In this document: positions 21,342 through 32,776 of the stretch, one piece after another
Layout: each line of letters opens with the position of its first letter
Position numbering within the stretch: position 1 is the first letter of the stretch
Source: Cenococcum geophilum 1.58
Taxonomy: Eukaryota; Ascomycota; Dothideomycetes; Gloniales; Gloniaceae
Assembly: GCA_001692895.1 (NCBI GenBank)
Contig: KV748196.1
Location: 930,001-994,000, forward strand
Direction: 5' to 3'
DNA length: 64,000 bases
Notes under the pieces: generated by a model
The model's input: the letters and a program-made list of their open reading frames with translations, nothing else
Told to the model about the DNA's origin: nothing
Database searches by the model: none
Translations under genes and position numbers: made by a program

Positions 21342-24300
21342 CTTATATTAATAAATATCTCTAAAGCCTTATTTAGGTTTACCTTTATTATTATATCTAC
21401 TAGGTTGTCTTAGCTATTAATTTATTAAATCTTAAAGAGTTTTTGCCGTTTATAGGATTGTTAAAGTGCCATAATATTAATTATAAAGCGCTTCTCCTTT
21501 ATAGTATTAAGCTTAACTAAACACTTATAGAGGGAGTATAAGTCGGTGCGCACGATTATAGGGATAATAGGAAGTTTAAGTTAATCTATAATTATCTTTA
21601 AGGTAGTTCTAATTGCAATTACTATATTAACTCTGCTAACTATTCTATATATCTCTAACGCTAAAACGCTTTAAGTAACGCGCTTACTCTTAGTTAAGCT
21701 TTAATAGATAAAATTACTATAAATTATAAAGTTATTCTTTCTAGTAGATTTATTCGCGATAATAATCTTATATCCTAATTAGAAGCTAAAATCTTTATTA
21801 TTTATAAATAATCTATTAACAAATACAAATAGCTTAGCGGTAGGAAGATTAATAGGCACGTAGAGTAGTCCCCAGTTAAGATGGTTTATATAACCAACTA
21901 CCAACACTGTACTGAGATATAAGATCACCGCTTGGAAGGCTCTAAGACAGCGTTAACACCACCCTATATATTGATTGTAGATTAATATTGCTTGCAGATT
22001 ATTGTTCCTATTTTAGTTACCTATTACCCTATTATGTCTTATTACCTCCACATTCTTCGTGTATATATAGAGGCTTTAGAGCTATATTTACAATCAAGTC
22101 GTTTATGCAATTCCTCACACTGCAAAGCTTACAGTTTATTTACTAGGAAAGACGCTTATTTAGGGCAAGAATATTATTCTTAGTTGGTTCCTAGTGTTAA
22201 GCGGCAATAGAGAGATTAAAGGAAGCCTTAGGTTAATAGATAGAAGTAATATATACTTTGTAAGCGTGTTACTCTATATATTCTTACTTTAGAGAATTAA
22301 CGTTAATAATGTTAATCTTCTTACCTTAACCCTTTTGGCGTAAAGTAATAGAATCCTTATTTAGGGAGAGGATGCATCTATTAAAAAGTAATAGTATTAT
22401 TAAATTAAGCTTTTCCTTTAGCTTTACTATAAGATTTGCCTTTACTAGCTTATCTTCTTTAAGAGCTAAGAATTGGTCGTCTTCTAAAATAATTATATTA
22501 TTAGTTTATATGCCAATAATTCTAAATAGGGTTTCCGTGGTTATAATAAGGAAGTGTAAATTAAATATAGAAATAGTTATTAAAAGTTTCTCTTTATAGT
22601 ACTTGCTGTAGGTAGCCTACCAATAAGTTCCTACCTCTGCAATTCTATATAATGGCTTAAGCATAACTATAATTGTATCTTTAGGATATTAGTAACGAAT
22701 TTACTCTAAAAGGTATACTAATATTAAGCGCTAAAGGTATATCTCTAATTAGGTATAGGCCTAGGTAATATTTTATAAATAAACCGCCATTCTATTTTTT
22801 ATTAAGGAGGGAGCTAGCGTAATAATAACTTACTAACTGGCTTATTAAATTATAGGAGATTATATAAGAATTACCTCCTTACTATTATTATTGTAGCCTT
22901 AGATAATAAGCCTTAATTTCTTAAATAGAGCGTTAGTAGCTTTGCCCTTAATCTTATTAACTATTCTTAACTTAAAAATGCGAACTCTATTATATTTAGT
23001 AGGGTTATACTTCTTAAATTTAAAGACTGCTCTTATAATAAGACCATTAATTTCCTACTTATTAGATGCTTAAAAAGGAGCTCCTAAAGTTATAATACAA
23101 CCTCCCTTTTAGAGCTATTTTATAAGCTTAAAGTTAGCCTTCTCTTTAGCTGTTATAATGGCCATTAATAACTTAACTTTATTCTTAATGGCGGCAACAA
23201 ATTGCTCTTTAAAATTAATAAGATATTAGCGATTTTATAATCCTTTTAGGCGACCTCTACTGCGTTATAGTTACGGCATATCTACTATAATTATATTAGA
23301 ATTATAGTCGCCTTCTAAAGCACATTAATTGCGGTTTTTCTTTAAAATATCTTCTAGGGCATTCTATAAAGGCTTAGAACTATTATCTTTATAGTAAGGC
23401 TTAATAATAGTTAAATGGAATTAAGTAGGTCTATAGGGCATCTAAATAGTATAAGTTTAACTATTAATTGCAATTAGCTTATGTAGGCTTAATTATTCTC
23501 CCTTTTTACGCTATACGCGTACCTTAGATTAGAGTAGCAGCTTAAGCATAGTTAAGGTATTTAGGCCATTTCTTATTCCCAGTACGTTATTAACCTAGCG
23601 TATAGCATAGAGACGTTATACCTCCTTTATTACCTTATAAATAGCCTTAGCTTATTATATAATAGAGGGAAATAGTAAAGAATTATTAGTTATTTAAGGG
23701 TAGGCGCTAAAGACTAGTAATGTAGGTATAAGCCTATCTGGGCTAGCGGAGTTGTTAATAGCCTTAACAGCTATTTATAAGATTAGCTTTTTATTAACGC
23801 CCTTTAGTTTTAAAAAAATAATCTTATATACGCGGCGTAATAGCGTATAATATCGCTCTACTTTTTTAATACTATTATATGCCTTAATAAGGACTTCCTT
23901 AACCTTAATTGCCATTACCTTTATCTATTATTAAAACTCTATAGATAAGAAGTTCTTTCCTATATTATAGACAATTTAATTAAGGGGTCCTAGGTAGATA
24001 TTAATCTAATATAATTAAAGAGTATTTTATACATTCCTAGCTAATATATCCTTTAAAAAAACGTGCGGCTTAGAAGGAGGTTAAGAAGTTAATAACTTAA
24101 AGTACTAGCTTGCCGCTAAGATATATAACGTTAATAATAATATAGAAGTTAAAGTTATAGTTATCTTTAAGGGTGAACTTAAATTAGCTAGGGGACTTTT
24201 AGTTTATTTAGTAGTAATAATAGTACTTTATAAGATGCTTAATTGCCTTAACTTTAATTTTATAGCCTACTTACTAAAGAACCCTAAGCAATTAGTAAAC

Positions 24301-26870
24301 GGATAGGTAGCTAAAATAATAGTATAGTTAACGTAACTCTAACTTAGTTAAGTAGCTTTAAGTAACGCTCTTTTCTAGTTAATAAAGGAGTAACTAAGGG
24401 TAACCTTACTTACGTATAATAGGCACCTAGTTATCCCCCTAAATAAGTACATTCTTAAGGTTATTAAAATTAACGCCTAATTTATTTATATTTTTAATAT
24501 AAAATAGAAACGGAGTATTTATAAAAATAACGTAGAAAGTAATATACCCTAAGGGGGGTTAGACCCTAATTGTGCTAAAAGAGATTATAGTACCCTTGCT
24601 AAAATAAATCGTATATTAGCCTGCCGTTAAATAGTTAATCTAAATAGAGCTATTAATCTACTAAAGAGCTCAAACTTAAGGTTCTCCTACTATAAATACT
24701 CTTGCAGCTCTAGTATCTGGCATAATACTATAGAAGATATTTGCTAAGTATCTATTATTAAAGCAGAACGCGGAACTCTTCTTTAGCTTATTAAAGATAT
24801 CTAACTTCGTAATAGAATAGAGCGTAGATTAGTTATTAAGAATAGTAACGGTTTATATACTATCTATCCTACTATACTTAGTAAAGTATTAGTTAGGAGA
24901 GTAGTCCTTAATTTCTATATCTGTAAGGAGCTATTCGGTCTTATTAACCTTATCCTTAAGATCTTCTATGCCTTTATATTAAACTAGAAAGCTTTAGAAG
25001 TAGGTTATCCCTTAACCCGCCGGAATGCGTCCTACCATTATCGATAAGAACTAGCCAATCAGATTAACTAAATTGAATCGTCATAGGAGTAAAATCTGGC
25101 AGCGGCCATGGCTTCGGTGGTGGCTTTTTAGCACATCAATTCGGCTGAACGTTATATTGAGTCGGTTGAACAAAGTCAATATCATTGGAAGTACGATGGG
25201 AAGGCATCGCTAATGGTAATTAGCTATATATGTTATTTTCATTCTAGTGTTTAAGCACGGACCAGCTTCCGGTAGGACGCCGGCGGGTTAAGGGATAGTA
25301 ACCTTATAATTTCTAACATTTCTTATACTCTAGCGAAACTTATTATATACCTCTTTTTGCTTATTAAGAGAATGCCTAGTTAACTAGCAATTTAGCTTCC
25401 TATATATATAGCACTTCTTCTAGTAATTACTTTAAAATAAACCTTTATAAGGACCTCTATAATTACCTTATNGTTAACATTAATTATACCCTCTACTATA
25501 GTCCCTACTATAACCACTATATATTTAATTAGTCTAGTTATAGTCGTGTTAGTTATATTTAATTAAAGTAAGTTAAAGTTAAGTATTAAATTGCTGTACT
25601 TCTTAGGATCGCAGAGCAGTACTAATAAAAGATCTTAATTAGGTATATACCCCTTCGTAAGTACTTATAGGATTAAAGAAAGTAAGGTTATATTTTTTAA
25701 CACCTTAGTATACGCTAATAACTTAATCGCGTAGGCTAAAATCCTCTTAATATAATTTAGATAGACCACGCTAAATTATCTAAAGTTAATTAAAGAGCTT
25801 TTAAAGATAATTAAGTTAAGAAATACCTAGGTTTATAGCAATAATCCTTAAAAAGGTAGTCTCTCTCTATTTTAATATATACTATTACTTATTCTCTTCT
25901 ATTTTAAAGCAGTATCTTAACTTATATATTATACGGTTAAAATTATATCTTTTTCCTGCTAAATAATTATAATAGAAGGTACTAGCTTGGCCCTTAAGCA
26001 TAACAGAATAGGCGTTATAGTATTAATTAGACTCTATTCCTACCTTTTAGTAATAGTTATAAAAGATACGCAATTTCGAATTAAAAGCATTATATAATTC
26101 CCTGTTAAACTTCTTCTTCTAATCCAAATAGAGCTTTATAAGCTCTATAAGTAATTTTAAACTACCTTTGATTTAAGATTAAGATAGAGGAGGTAGGAGT
26201 TATATTATAGGCTACAGTAGGGATATAGGTCTAGTTAATAGAGTCTAAAGGGTATTAAATTGCAAAGTAATGGGATCCTATTTATGCTCTTATTGGGGTA
26301 TAATATCTAAAGTTAAAGTTATAGGTTAAATTGGATATAGAGGAGCTAAAGGCAAATATAGATTTGTCTCTAAAGGTATATTACTTAAATTCTATTATAA
26401 GTTGAGCTTCTTTATAGTGCGTAGTTAGTGCTTAATCTCTTATAGAGTCCATTTATGCTCTTCTTTTACGTTAATAACCTACTCCTAAATATTGTCTTTA
26501 ATAGTACCCCTATCTATAGGTATAAACACTTTATACTCTCGTAAGAAGTTACGGAAGTCTTATATAATATCCTTCTTTATAAAAGTTTATATTTCCTTTA
26601 TCTATCTAATAAAGTCCTCCCTTATACAGTACTATAGTATAGTGTTATTATATTCGCTATCTTTATAGTATACTATACGGTATAATAAGAATTCGTTTAA
26701 GTCTTATTAATTAACATCTTTAAGGTTAATTATATCGGTTTTCTATATCTCTAGGTTAATATTATCCTCGTACTTTTTTAGGTAGGTTAACGCTATAATA
26801 GCTATTATTAAAGATTATGTAACGCGCTTGAATAAAAAAAATTAAGGGAAATAAAGGTTGTTTAATATAT
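21342..26870 (-). pseudogene. copia A gag-pol polyprotein, RIP-degraded
   Basis: The minus-strand frame is collinear with copia B (36182-41145): gag at the high end, a CCHC region, protease, integrase, RT and RNase H at the low end, the Ty1/copia order. The last codons continue across TRIM1 to about 18870. The small plus-strand open frame at 22372-22599 is antisense to the RT region, and its counterpart in copia B (40089-40316) is likewise antisense, so both are shadows. MITE1 splits the gag-to-protease part at 25008-25295. Stops are frequent and mostly at former Gln codons. Confidence 0.85.
25008..25295. mobile_element. MITE1, 288 bp, TIR TCCCTTAACCCGCCGG, TA duplication
   Basis: Terminal inverted repeats of ~25 bp: left TCCCTTAACCCGCCGGAATG, right (reverse complement) TCCCTTAACCCGCCGGCGTC. 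TA is present on both sides (25006-25007, 25296-25297). Copia B lacks the insertion at the matching site (~37660-37690). The interior is not RIP-saturated and has no ORF. It belongs to the same family as MITE2 and MITE3. Confidence 0.85.
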
Positions 26871-26894
26871 AGTTAGGTAGTAATTGTAATCCTA

Positions 26895-27045
26895 TCCCTT
26901 CCAACGCTGGTTTGCGTCTAACTGTTATCGATAAGAGCTAGCTAATAGAATCAATTAGATCAAGGCTCCGTGACCATACGCGTACTTTTAATTCTGGTGT
27001 TCGCGCACAGACCACGTTCTCGTTAGACGCCAGCGTTAGAAGGGA
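26895..27045. mobile_element. MITE2, 151 bp, TIR TCCCTTC(C/T)AACGCTGG
   Basis: Terminal inverted repeats of ~24 bp (left TCCCTTCCAACGCTGG, right reverse complement TCCCTTCTAACGCTGG) with TA on both sides (26893-26894, 27046-27047). The interior shares GATAAGAGCT, CAAGGCTCCGTGA and ACGCGTACTT with MITE3. Duplicated at 34376-34526. Confidence 0.85.
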
Positions 27046-27370
27046 TAGTTTGCGAAGGTACACTAAAGGTATTTAGATGGTTGTTTAACGCGTTTTAGAT
27101 ATTAACTTAAAACCCTAAGTTTAGTAACACTTCTAACCTAAAATACTTAACTAAATCTTTATAAACGTGGTTGTTCTATATAATAGACACAACTTAGTAT
27201 CTCCTAGTACTTAGTAATACTTCTATTACTAGTTTTCTATAAGTTTAAGGTAGCATAATATCGCCGGGATCCATTCTATATAAGCGTATATAGCACCCCT
27301 ATATAAGACTATCTCTTCTATTAAGAACCTAGCTGTTCTATAGTTAACTATATATTTAACCACTAATTAG

Positions 27371-27538
27371 TATTAGTTACATAGGGTGACTTACTAATAA
27401 CAACTACTTAAATAGGTTATAGTAATATTAGTTAATATACTTGTTGTTTCCTAGAATAAGGAAGGGCGAGGAGCTTAGGGCTCCTCGCTACGCTAGTGCC
27501 ACAGTAACACGTGACGACTATTTATCTTACTCCCAACA
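27371..27538 (-). repeat. copia A 5' LTR
   Basis: 168 bp. The reverse complement begins TGTTGGGAGTAAG. It is related to but shorter than the 208 bp copia B LTR (shared CTCGCTACGCTAGTGCC and the ACTAATTAG site just inside), so A and B are sister subfamilies. Confidence 0.8.
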
Positions 27539-28076
27539 CTAAAAATAAGTACGCTAAAGGTAAAGTAGTTATAAGAAATCGAATAGAAAGAGAATTTTAG
27601 AATCTCTACTAGGTTTAAAAAATAATATATAAAAGGTTATAACGATATAGTAATAAAGAGATACTTTCTTATAAATAGATCGTATATACTTATAAAGCAT
27701 TATTAAAAGTGGCATAGACAGCAATATAATAATAAGTGGGAAGACTTCTATATATAGCTAGATAAATAAGTTATTATAAACTAAGTAATATTGGAATAAT
27801 AAATAAGTTATATTTAAGGAGCCTTAATAATAATATTAAGAGACTTAAAAGGATAATTAGAGGACTAGAGAAGTAAATAATAAATTTTAGTACTTACTAA
27901 TAGCAGGCCAGAAGCTAGATTAGTTAAGTAAAGGTTTAAACTTAAGAATAAAAAGAAGCTAAGAGTTAACCTAAGACATCTAGCGTATTATATATTATTA
28001 TAGGCTATATATATAGATAATTAGTACAGTATATACTTAGCACTAAAGGTAAATAATAAAAAAGAAATACTATATC
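27539..28076 (+). pseudogene. fragment of a plus-strand Ty3/gypsy F2 copy (gag-pol region)
   Basis: The reverse complement aligns with 5560-6100 of F2 (shared TAGTCCTCTAATTAT, TTAGGTTAACTCTTA and TTTAAACCT(A/T) landmarks). It is the host sequence flanking copia A. It is TpA-saturated with stops throughout and recurs at 35020-35557. Confidence 0.8.
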
Positions 28077-28258
28077 TGTCGGGAATGAGGCAAGTTGCCG
28101 CCACGTACGGCAAACTGCCGTCACGTAATGGCAAGTTGCCATCACGTGTCGCCGCGGCACTAGCGTGGCGAGGAGCCTTAAGTTCCTCGCCCTCCCTCAT
28201 TCTAATTAATAAGCTTTATTAACCAACATTACTATAACCCTACTCGAGTAGTTGTTAT
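28077..28258 (+). repeat. copia B-type 5' LTR, cut by assembly gap
   Basis: Starts TGTCGGGAATGAGGCAAG and matches 35558-35739. The gap of n removes the last ~26 bp and whatever followed. Confidence 0.85.
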
Positions 28259-28283
28259 NNNNNNNNNNNNNNNNNNNNNNNNN
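28259..28283. other. assembly gap (25 n)
   Basis: A run of n immediately after the left duplicated segment, marking a contig join. Confidence 0.98.
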
Positions 28284-31200
28284 TCAATTAAGACTAACCG
28301 ATCAAGAATCTAGCTATTACCCATCCTGCTGTAAGGCCGCCCCAATTCCCCTATTGGATGAAGATTTCGAAAGATCAAAATTATATTTCCAGTATCTTCT
28401 AGATATTCCTCTTCCAAATTTTCTGGCTTAGTGGAGCGAATGCAGTCTATCACATCTTTAAATTCCCAGTCGGCTGAGAGGGATTAGATTTATGAAATAG
28501 CAATATCATAACTCAATCCTTATCTAATCTCAATATAAATTTGGGCAATGATAAGAATTATTGATTAGATGCGAGATAAAGATAATGCTTCAATCTATAG
28601 AAACCTATTCGATTCTTCTCAAGGCGCAAGACGAAATTATATCTATGAATCGTTTATAGAAAGATAGTCATAATACGTCTATGATCTCGACGTTCTCATA
28701 AATATCATCCTCTTGGAATTCAACTCGAGAAATCATCTAATTATCGAGATAAATGAATTGTATAAATTGCCGCGCGATTATATGCTAACTAAAATCGGTC
28801 CCATATATTAGGAGAAAAAGTCGTGTTAATCCCAGATTGGGGGAATCCATATAATAAAGATGCATAAAAAAATTTATGAGGCAAAGATAAAATATAATTT
28901 TATATTTATTTAATCCGCAATTAAAATTATTGGAATCTTACATGAATAAATCCCATTGATGCCTACGGATTTTAATATGCGATTCATTCCTAGGGAATCA
29001 TGAGGAAATATTGATCTTATTTTCTCGCAATAATTTCGATGAATTGATTCAATCTCAATGCAATTGATGTGATAATAAAATCGAAGGATAGGAAATGATT
29101 AACGAATCCCAAGAATCATTCATCCGATATTTTAATTTAATTCCGTTAATCGTGAATATTTCAATGATAATAAATGATGAGTTATTTGAATTTTAGGGGA
29201 TCGATTAAATCTCAAGTGGGAATTTTATTGATATTGAAAATGACAGATAGAATAATAATTGCAATATATAAGAATCGCCGTTCGATCATGAAATTCAAAT
29301 AATTGAAAGAATGGAGGAAGATTCGGCGTGGGTGCAAAAAAATTTCCTATATAATCGATCCTTACATATTTTATGAAAAATTAATATAATCTAATTAATA
29401 GATGGATCCTGGGGAATAATTTAACAGAGTAATTATATCCTTCTTGAAGAATAGATATCTCAAAATTATTATCTATTTCCATTACCGGTAATTCCAATTC
29501 TCAGGAATAATTCCGTACTAATTAATCATAATTTTTTTCAATCTTCGCTATAATATGCGATGAATGCCGGCGCATAAATTCTAATAAAAAAAATTTGATT
29601 TCCCGGCAATATTTTTCGATTAGAGATATTATCGCACATTCAACAGATAATTTGTTGAGCGATCGGGTCGATCGAATAATGGATGTATGATCAGAAATGC
29701 GGATATGGGTAATTTATTGATTATTAAGAAATGATAAAGGGAGATAAATATAGTTCGATTCCGATAAGAATACTTCCATATTTCCTCTATTGCAGAGAAT
29801 AGATTATGCGATCCAATTTTGCATAGACCCTATGCTTTACGGATTTATGGAATTGATACGAATTCGACGATGAGATTAGATTCCCATGCGCATATCGCAT
29901 TTTCCCTCTTATTATTCGGGATGTATTCGATTACGTTAATTATCAATTTGAATATGATAAATCTACGGGATATCTGGATGAATAAGGTAAATTGGATTAT
30001 ATATTCGGAATTGATATTTCTATTACAAGATTTCGGAATATCCTTACGGGATCTTCTATAAAAATTTCTTTTTGGCGTTATTACCGAAATCTTCGCTGAT
30101 AATTAAGATTAGATTAATATAATCTAACGGCATTGATTAATTGCGTCATCTCCAGCGGATTTTCCTAATATATTTAGCGATTATAGAATAATTAAAATTT
30201 CTCGTTAAACACGGCGTAATTTTTCATTTCAATTCAAAATTACCGGTAATATTGTCGATTTCTCTTCCGAATGAAATTCGAATATTTTATAGATTTTCCC
30301 TGCCAACATAATATTGAAATCCTCCAGGAAAAATCGTAGATTATTCATCCTTTAATTACCAGAATAATATTCTCGTCAGAGAATTTAAATTTCATATTGG
30401 GATGATTTAATGTATCAAGCGTGAAAAATTCATTCTTATCACATTATTCTTAATTCCCGTTTCGATGATGTGCGAAGAAAATTCTTTTAATTCCGAATAA
30501 ATAGATTCGCGATGTTGATTATTATCATTCCTCCATTAAGAATTATATTAGCAGGATATTAGAATTACTCATTCGGTTCAATCATTCAAAATAGATAATG
30601 CGATCGAGCGGGAGGAATTATTTTTTGGATCTTTACCGCCAAATATAATTTTATAATGGATCCGGATATGGATTAATCTCTATATGGAAAATCGCAAAAT
30701 ATAATCATATGGACTCTCATTTTAAGCAATGATTATAGGATTTCTAATGTAATATCAATAACGAATTCGGGTAGATATATCTTAACGTCTCCATCCTGAA
30801 TAACCATCCGATGGATGTCGTTCATGATATTTCTCCTGTGAAAATTATTGATAAAGATATAATTAAATGTGAAGGGAATAATATGGTGCCTTGGGATAAA
30901 TCTTATAACCGTATATTTAGAGTTATGTATATTAAATAAATCTTCTGCTGGTTAAGAATCGAGAATTTCTTCTATTCGATCATTTCCGTTTAAGAATATC
31001 ATTTTCGATTTCCTTTCGAATTAAATATTAAGAGTAATGAAAAATTATCTACGTAGGCAGGGATTATTTCCTAAGATAATGAAATGCGGTTTTCCCAATT
31101 ACATTCTTCTAATTGTAATAATGCAATAAGAGATCTTCTATTCTTATATATCTCATTGTGCTGATGTTTCAATATAATGAAGATAGATAATTGGATTCCG

Positions 31201-32346
31201 AAGGAAATAGAGAGATACGGCGAATTGTGATCCTTGGTTGATTCTATAAAGAGACGGATTTATTTCGCAGAAAGGATCATTTATATGACATTGAACGTCA
31301 CACGTCCCTTAACGTATGTGCTGAACTAACATTTATATCGAGATTTCGGAGATATACTAATGTGCTGTCTTACACCTTCCATTAGTTCTGTATTATCCCA
31401 TTACCATTTGATTTTATCCTTGTTATTAGAACGTCGTTATAATTAGATAGTTAGTTATATGATCCCACACAATTGCGACAGAATCTCGGAAGGTTCGTCC
31501 ACTAGAATAATAGAGTCGTCACAACCCAGTCAATCGAACCAATATATTTGGTAAATTGACCCCCTGATGAAAGATGACGGATAATTAGTAAGGATGGCGA
31601 TTCGATAAAATAAACAATTATCTAATAAAGTATTATTATTTCATAAAATCGAAGAATTTAATCGTATATCTAATAATAGCGCTTATTTAGATGATCTTTC
31701 TTATTGAAATATTAATAAGTCATGTAAGATAGATAATTTCGATTGATTACTCATTCGCGCAATGAATTCGCAAAATCGCAACACTATAATCCTTATCAAT
31801 CGTCTAATTTATATATTACGTTAAGCTTGAGGGAATTTCTATTAAATTTAGATTGAATTTAAGATAAATAGGGATATTAGCAGCGCGTGGCTGAAGTAGG
31901 GAGATATTCACAAATCAATTCGAATGTATGATATTTCCTCTTCGCGGAAATATAATTATGAATACCGTGAATATTGTAGGATATTTGCCGTTTTGAGAAA
32001 TTCTAAATTATTAATTATCGATCTGTTGGATCATCTCATATTATTATTTCCATTTGGATTTATTCGTCAATAAAAATTAATTTCACTTCCGTCATAACGA
32101 TCCATCATATCATCCTCGCCATTCAGGCTCGTATTCAAGTTGTATCCTCAGCTATTTTCTCCCTGTTATACCATTATCTCATCCGTTATCGGAATATGCC
32201 TCTGCTCTTTGGCTACTCCTCCCTCCCGCGATATTCGGCTCCACCGAATATTCCTCCCCAGCCACGGTTCCCGTCGCTCCGTATCGGAACCGCTGGGTAT
32301 TCTCGGGGATCCGCTAATGTCGGCTTATTCCGGTTTTATTGGAATG
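28284..32346. other. compositionally distinct AT-rich tract, no gene recognised
   Basis: AT-rich like its surroundings, but without the CTA/TAG saturation. CpA, TpG and CpG remain common (GAATTCG, ATTCGAT, TGATAA-type words), so it lacks the CpA-to-TpA signature. The longest open frame, 29819-30061 (80 codons), has no recognisable domain, and I see no RT, integrase or transposase motif on either strand by eye. Positions 31270-31590 and 32100-32340 are less AT-rich. It could be a repeat altered by a different process, or a foreign or mis-joined contig. Confidence 0.5.
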
Positions 32347-32550
32347 TAAGGGGGGTGAACCAATCCCGACCGGGGGTCGGGCAGGGTTATCTAACTAAGT
32401 ATATAATCTTTCCATTCGTCACGTCTTTCCGGAACGAACATGTCCCCTTATTTCTTTACCCCTTTTCCTGGTTCGGTTCGCTCGGGGTTTTTGAATTGGA
32501 TATCGGTTTTGGGTTGACCCTTTTCCCGAAAAATCCATCCTTTTCTCGCA
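32347..32550 (+). repeat. possible truncated LTR (TGTAAGGGGGGTGAACC start)
   Basis: A GC-richer block starts TGTAAGGGGGGTGAACCAAT and contains CCCGACCGGGGGTCGGG (an inverted repeat). It ends where MITE1 sequence begins at 32551. The TG start and position after an AT-rich body suggest an LTR, but no second copy is in the window. Confidence 0.3.
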
Positions 32551-32776
32551 AAATTGAATCGTCATAGGAGTAAAATCTGGCAGCGGCCATGGCTTCGGTG
32601 GTGGCTTTTTAGCACATCAATTCGGCTGAACGTTATATTGAGTCGGTTGAACAAAGTCAATATCATTGGAAGTACGATGGGAAGGCATCGCTAATGGTAA
32701 TTAGCTATATATGTTATTTTCATTCTAGTGTTTAAGCACGGACCAGCTTCCGGTAGGACGCCGGCGGGTTAAGGGA
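32551..32776. mobile_element. MITE1, truncated duplicate
   Basis: Lacks the first 62 bp of MITE1. The duplication boundary falls at AAATTGAATCG inside the element, so this edge is a breakpoint and not a transposition end. Confidence 0.85.

Larger units (their letters stand above)
12495..27538 (-). mobile_element. Ty1/copia element copia A, expanded by nested insertions
   Basis: The 5' LTR is at the high end (27371-27538). The coding region reads down the minus strand to ~18870, and the 3' untranslated region and a stub of 3' LTR lie at 12495-12577. Insertions of LTR3 plus F1 (12578-18830), TRIM1 (18910-21346), MITE1 and MITE2 account for most of the 15 kb. Subtracting them leaves ~5.9 kb, close to copia B (6.15 kb, which carries a ~240 bp insertion of its own). 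Continuity across LTR3 and TRIM1 was established by matching both flanks to copia B. Heavily RIP-mutated. Confidence 0.8.
25070..28258. repeat. left copy of a 3189 bp near-identical direct duplication
   Basis: This matches 32551-35739 at a constant offset of 7481. Read by eye, I found only two substitutions near the end (in the copia B LTR part) plus one n in each copy. The copy starts inside MITE1, spans MITE2, the copia A 5' LTR and F2 flank, and ends inside a copia B 5' LTR at the assembly gap. Confidence 0.92.

Noticed and set aside
22372..22599. 75-codon plus-strand frame conserved at 40089-40316 (minus) as a gene
   Set aside because: It is antisense to the copia RT region in both copies, and its conservation follows from the RT sequence.
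29819..30061. 80-codon frame in the compositional island as a membrane protein
   Set aside because: It is a single short frame in AT-rich sequence with no homology I recognise and no neighbouring coding signal.
28284..32346. Mitochondrial DNA insertion (AT-rich, non-RIP)
   Set aside because: I found no recognisable cox, nad, cob, atp, rRNA or tRNA sequence by eye. Composition alone is not enough.
32140..32567. Overlapping 69- and 123-codon frames as genes
   Set aside because: They are in a GC-richer non-coding-looking block, and one crosses the 32551 breakpoint into MITE1, so it depends on the join.
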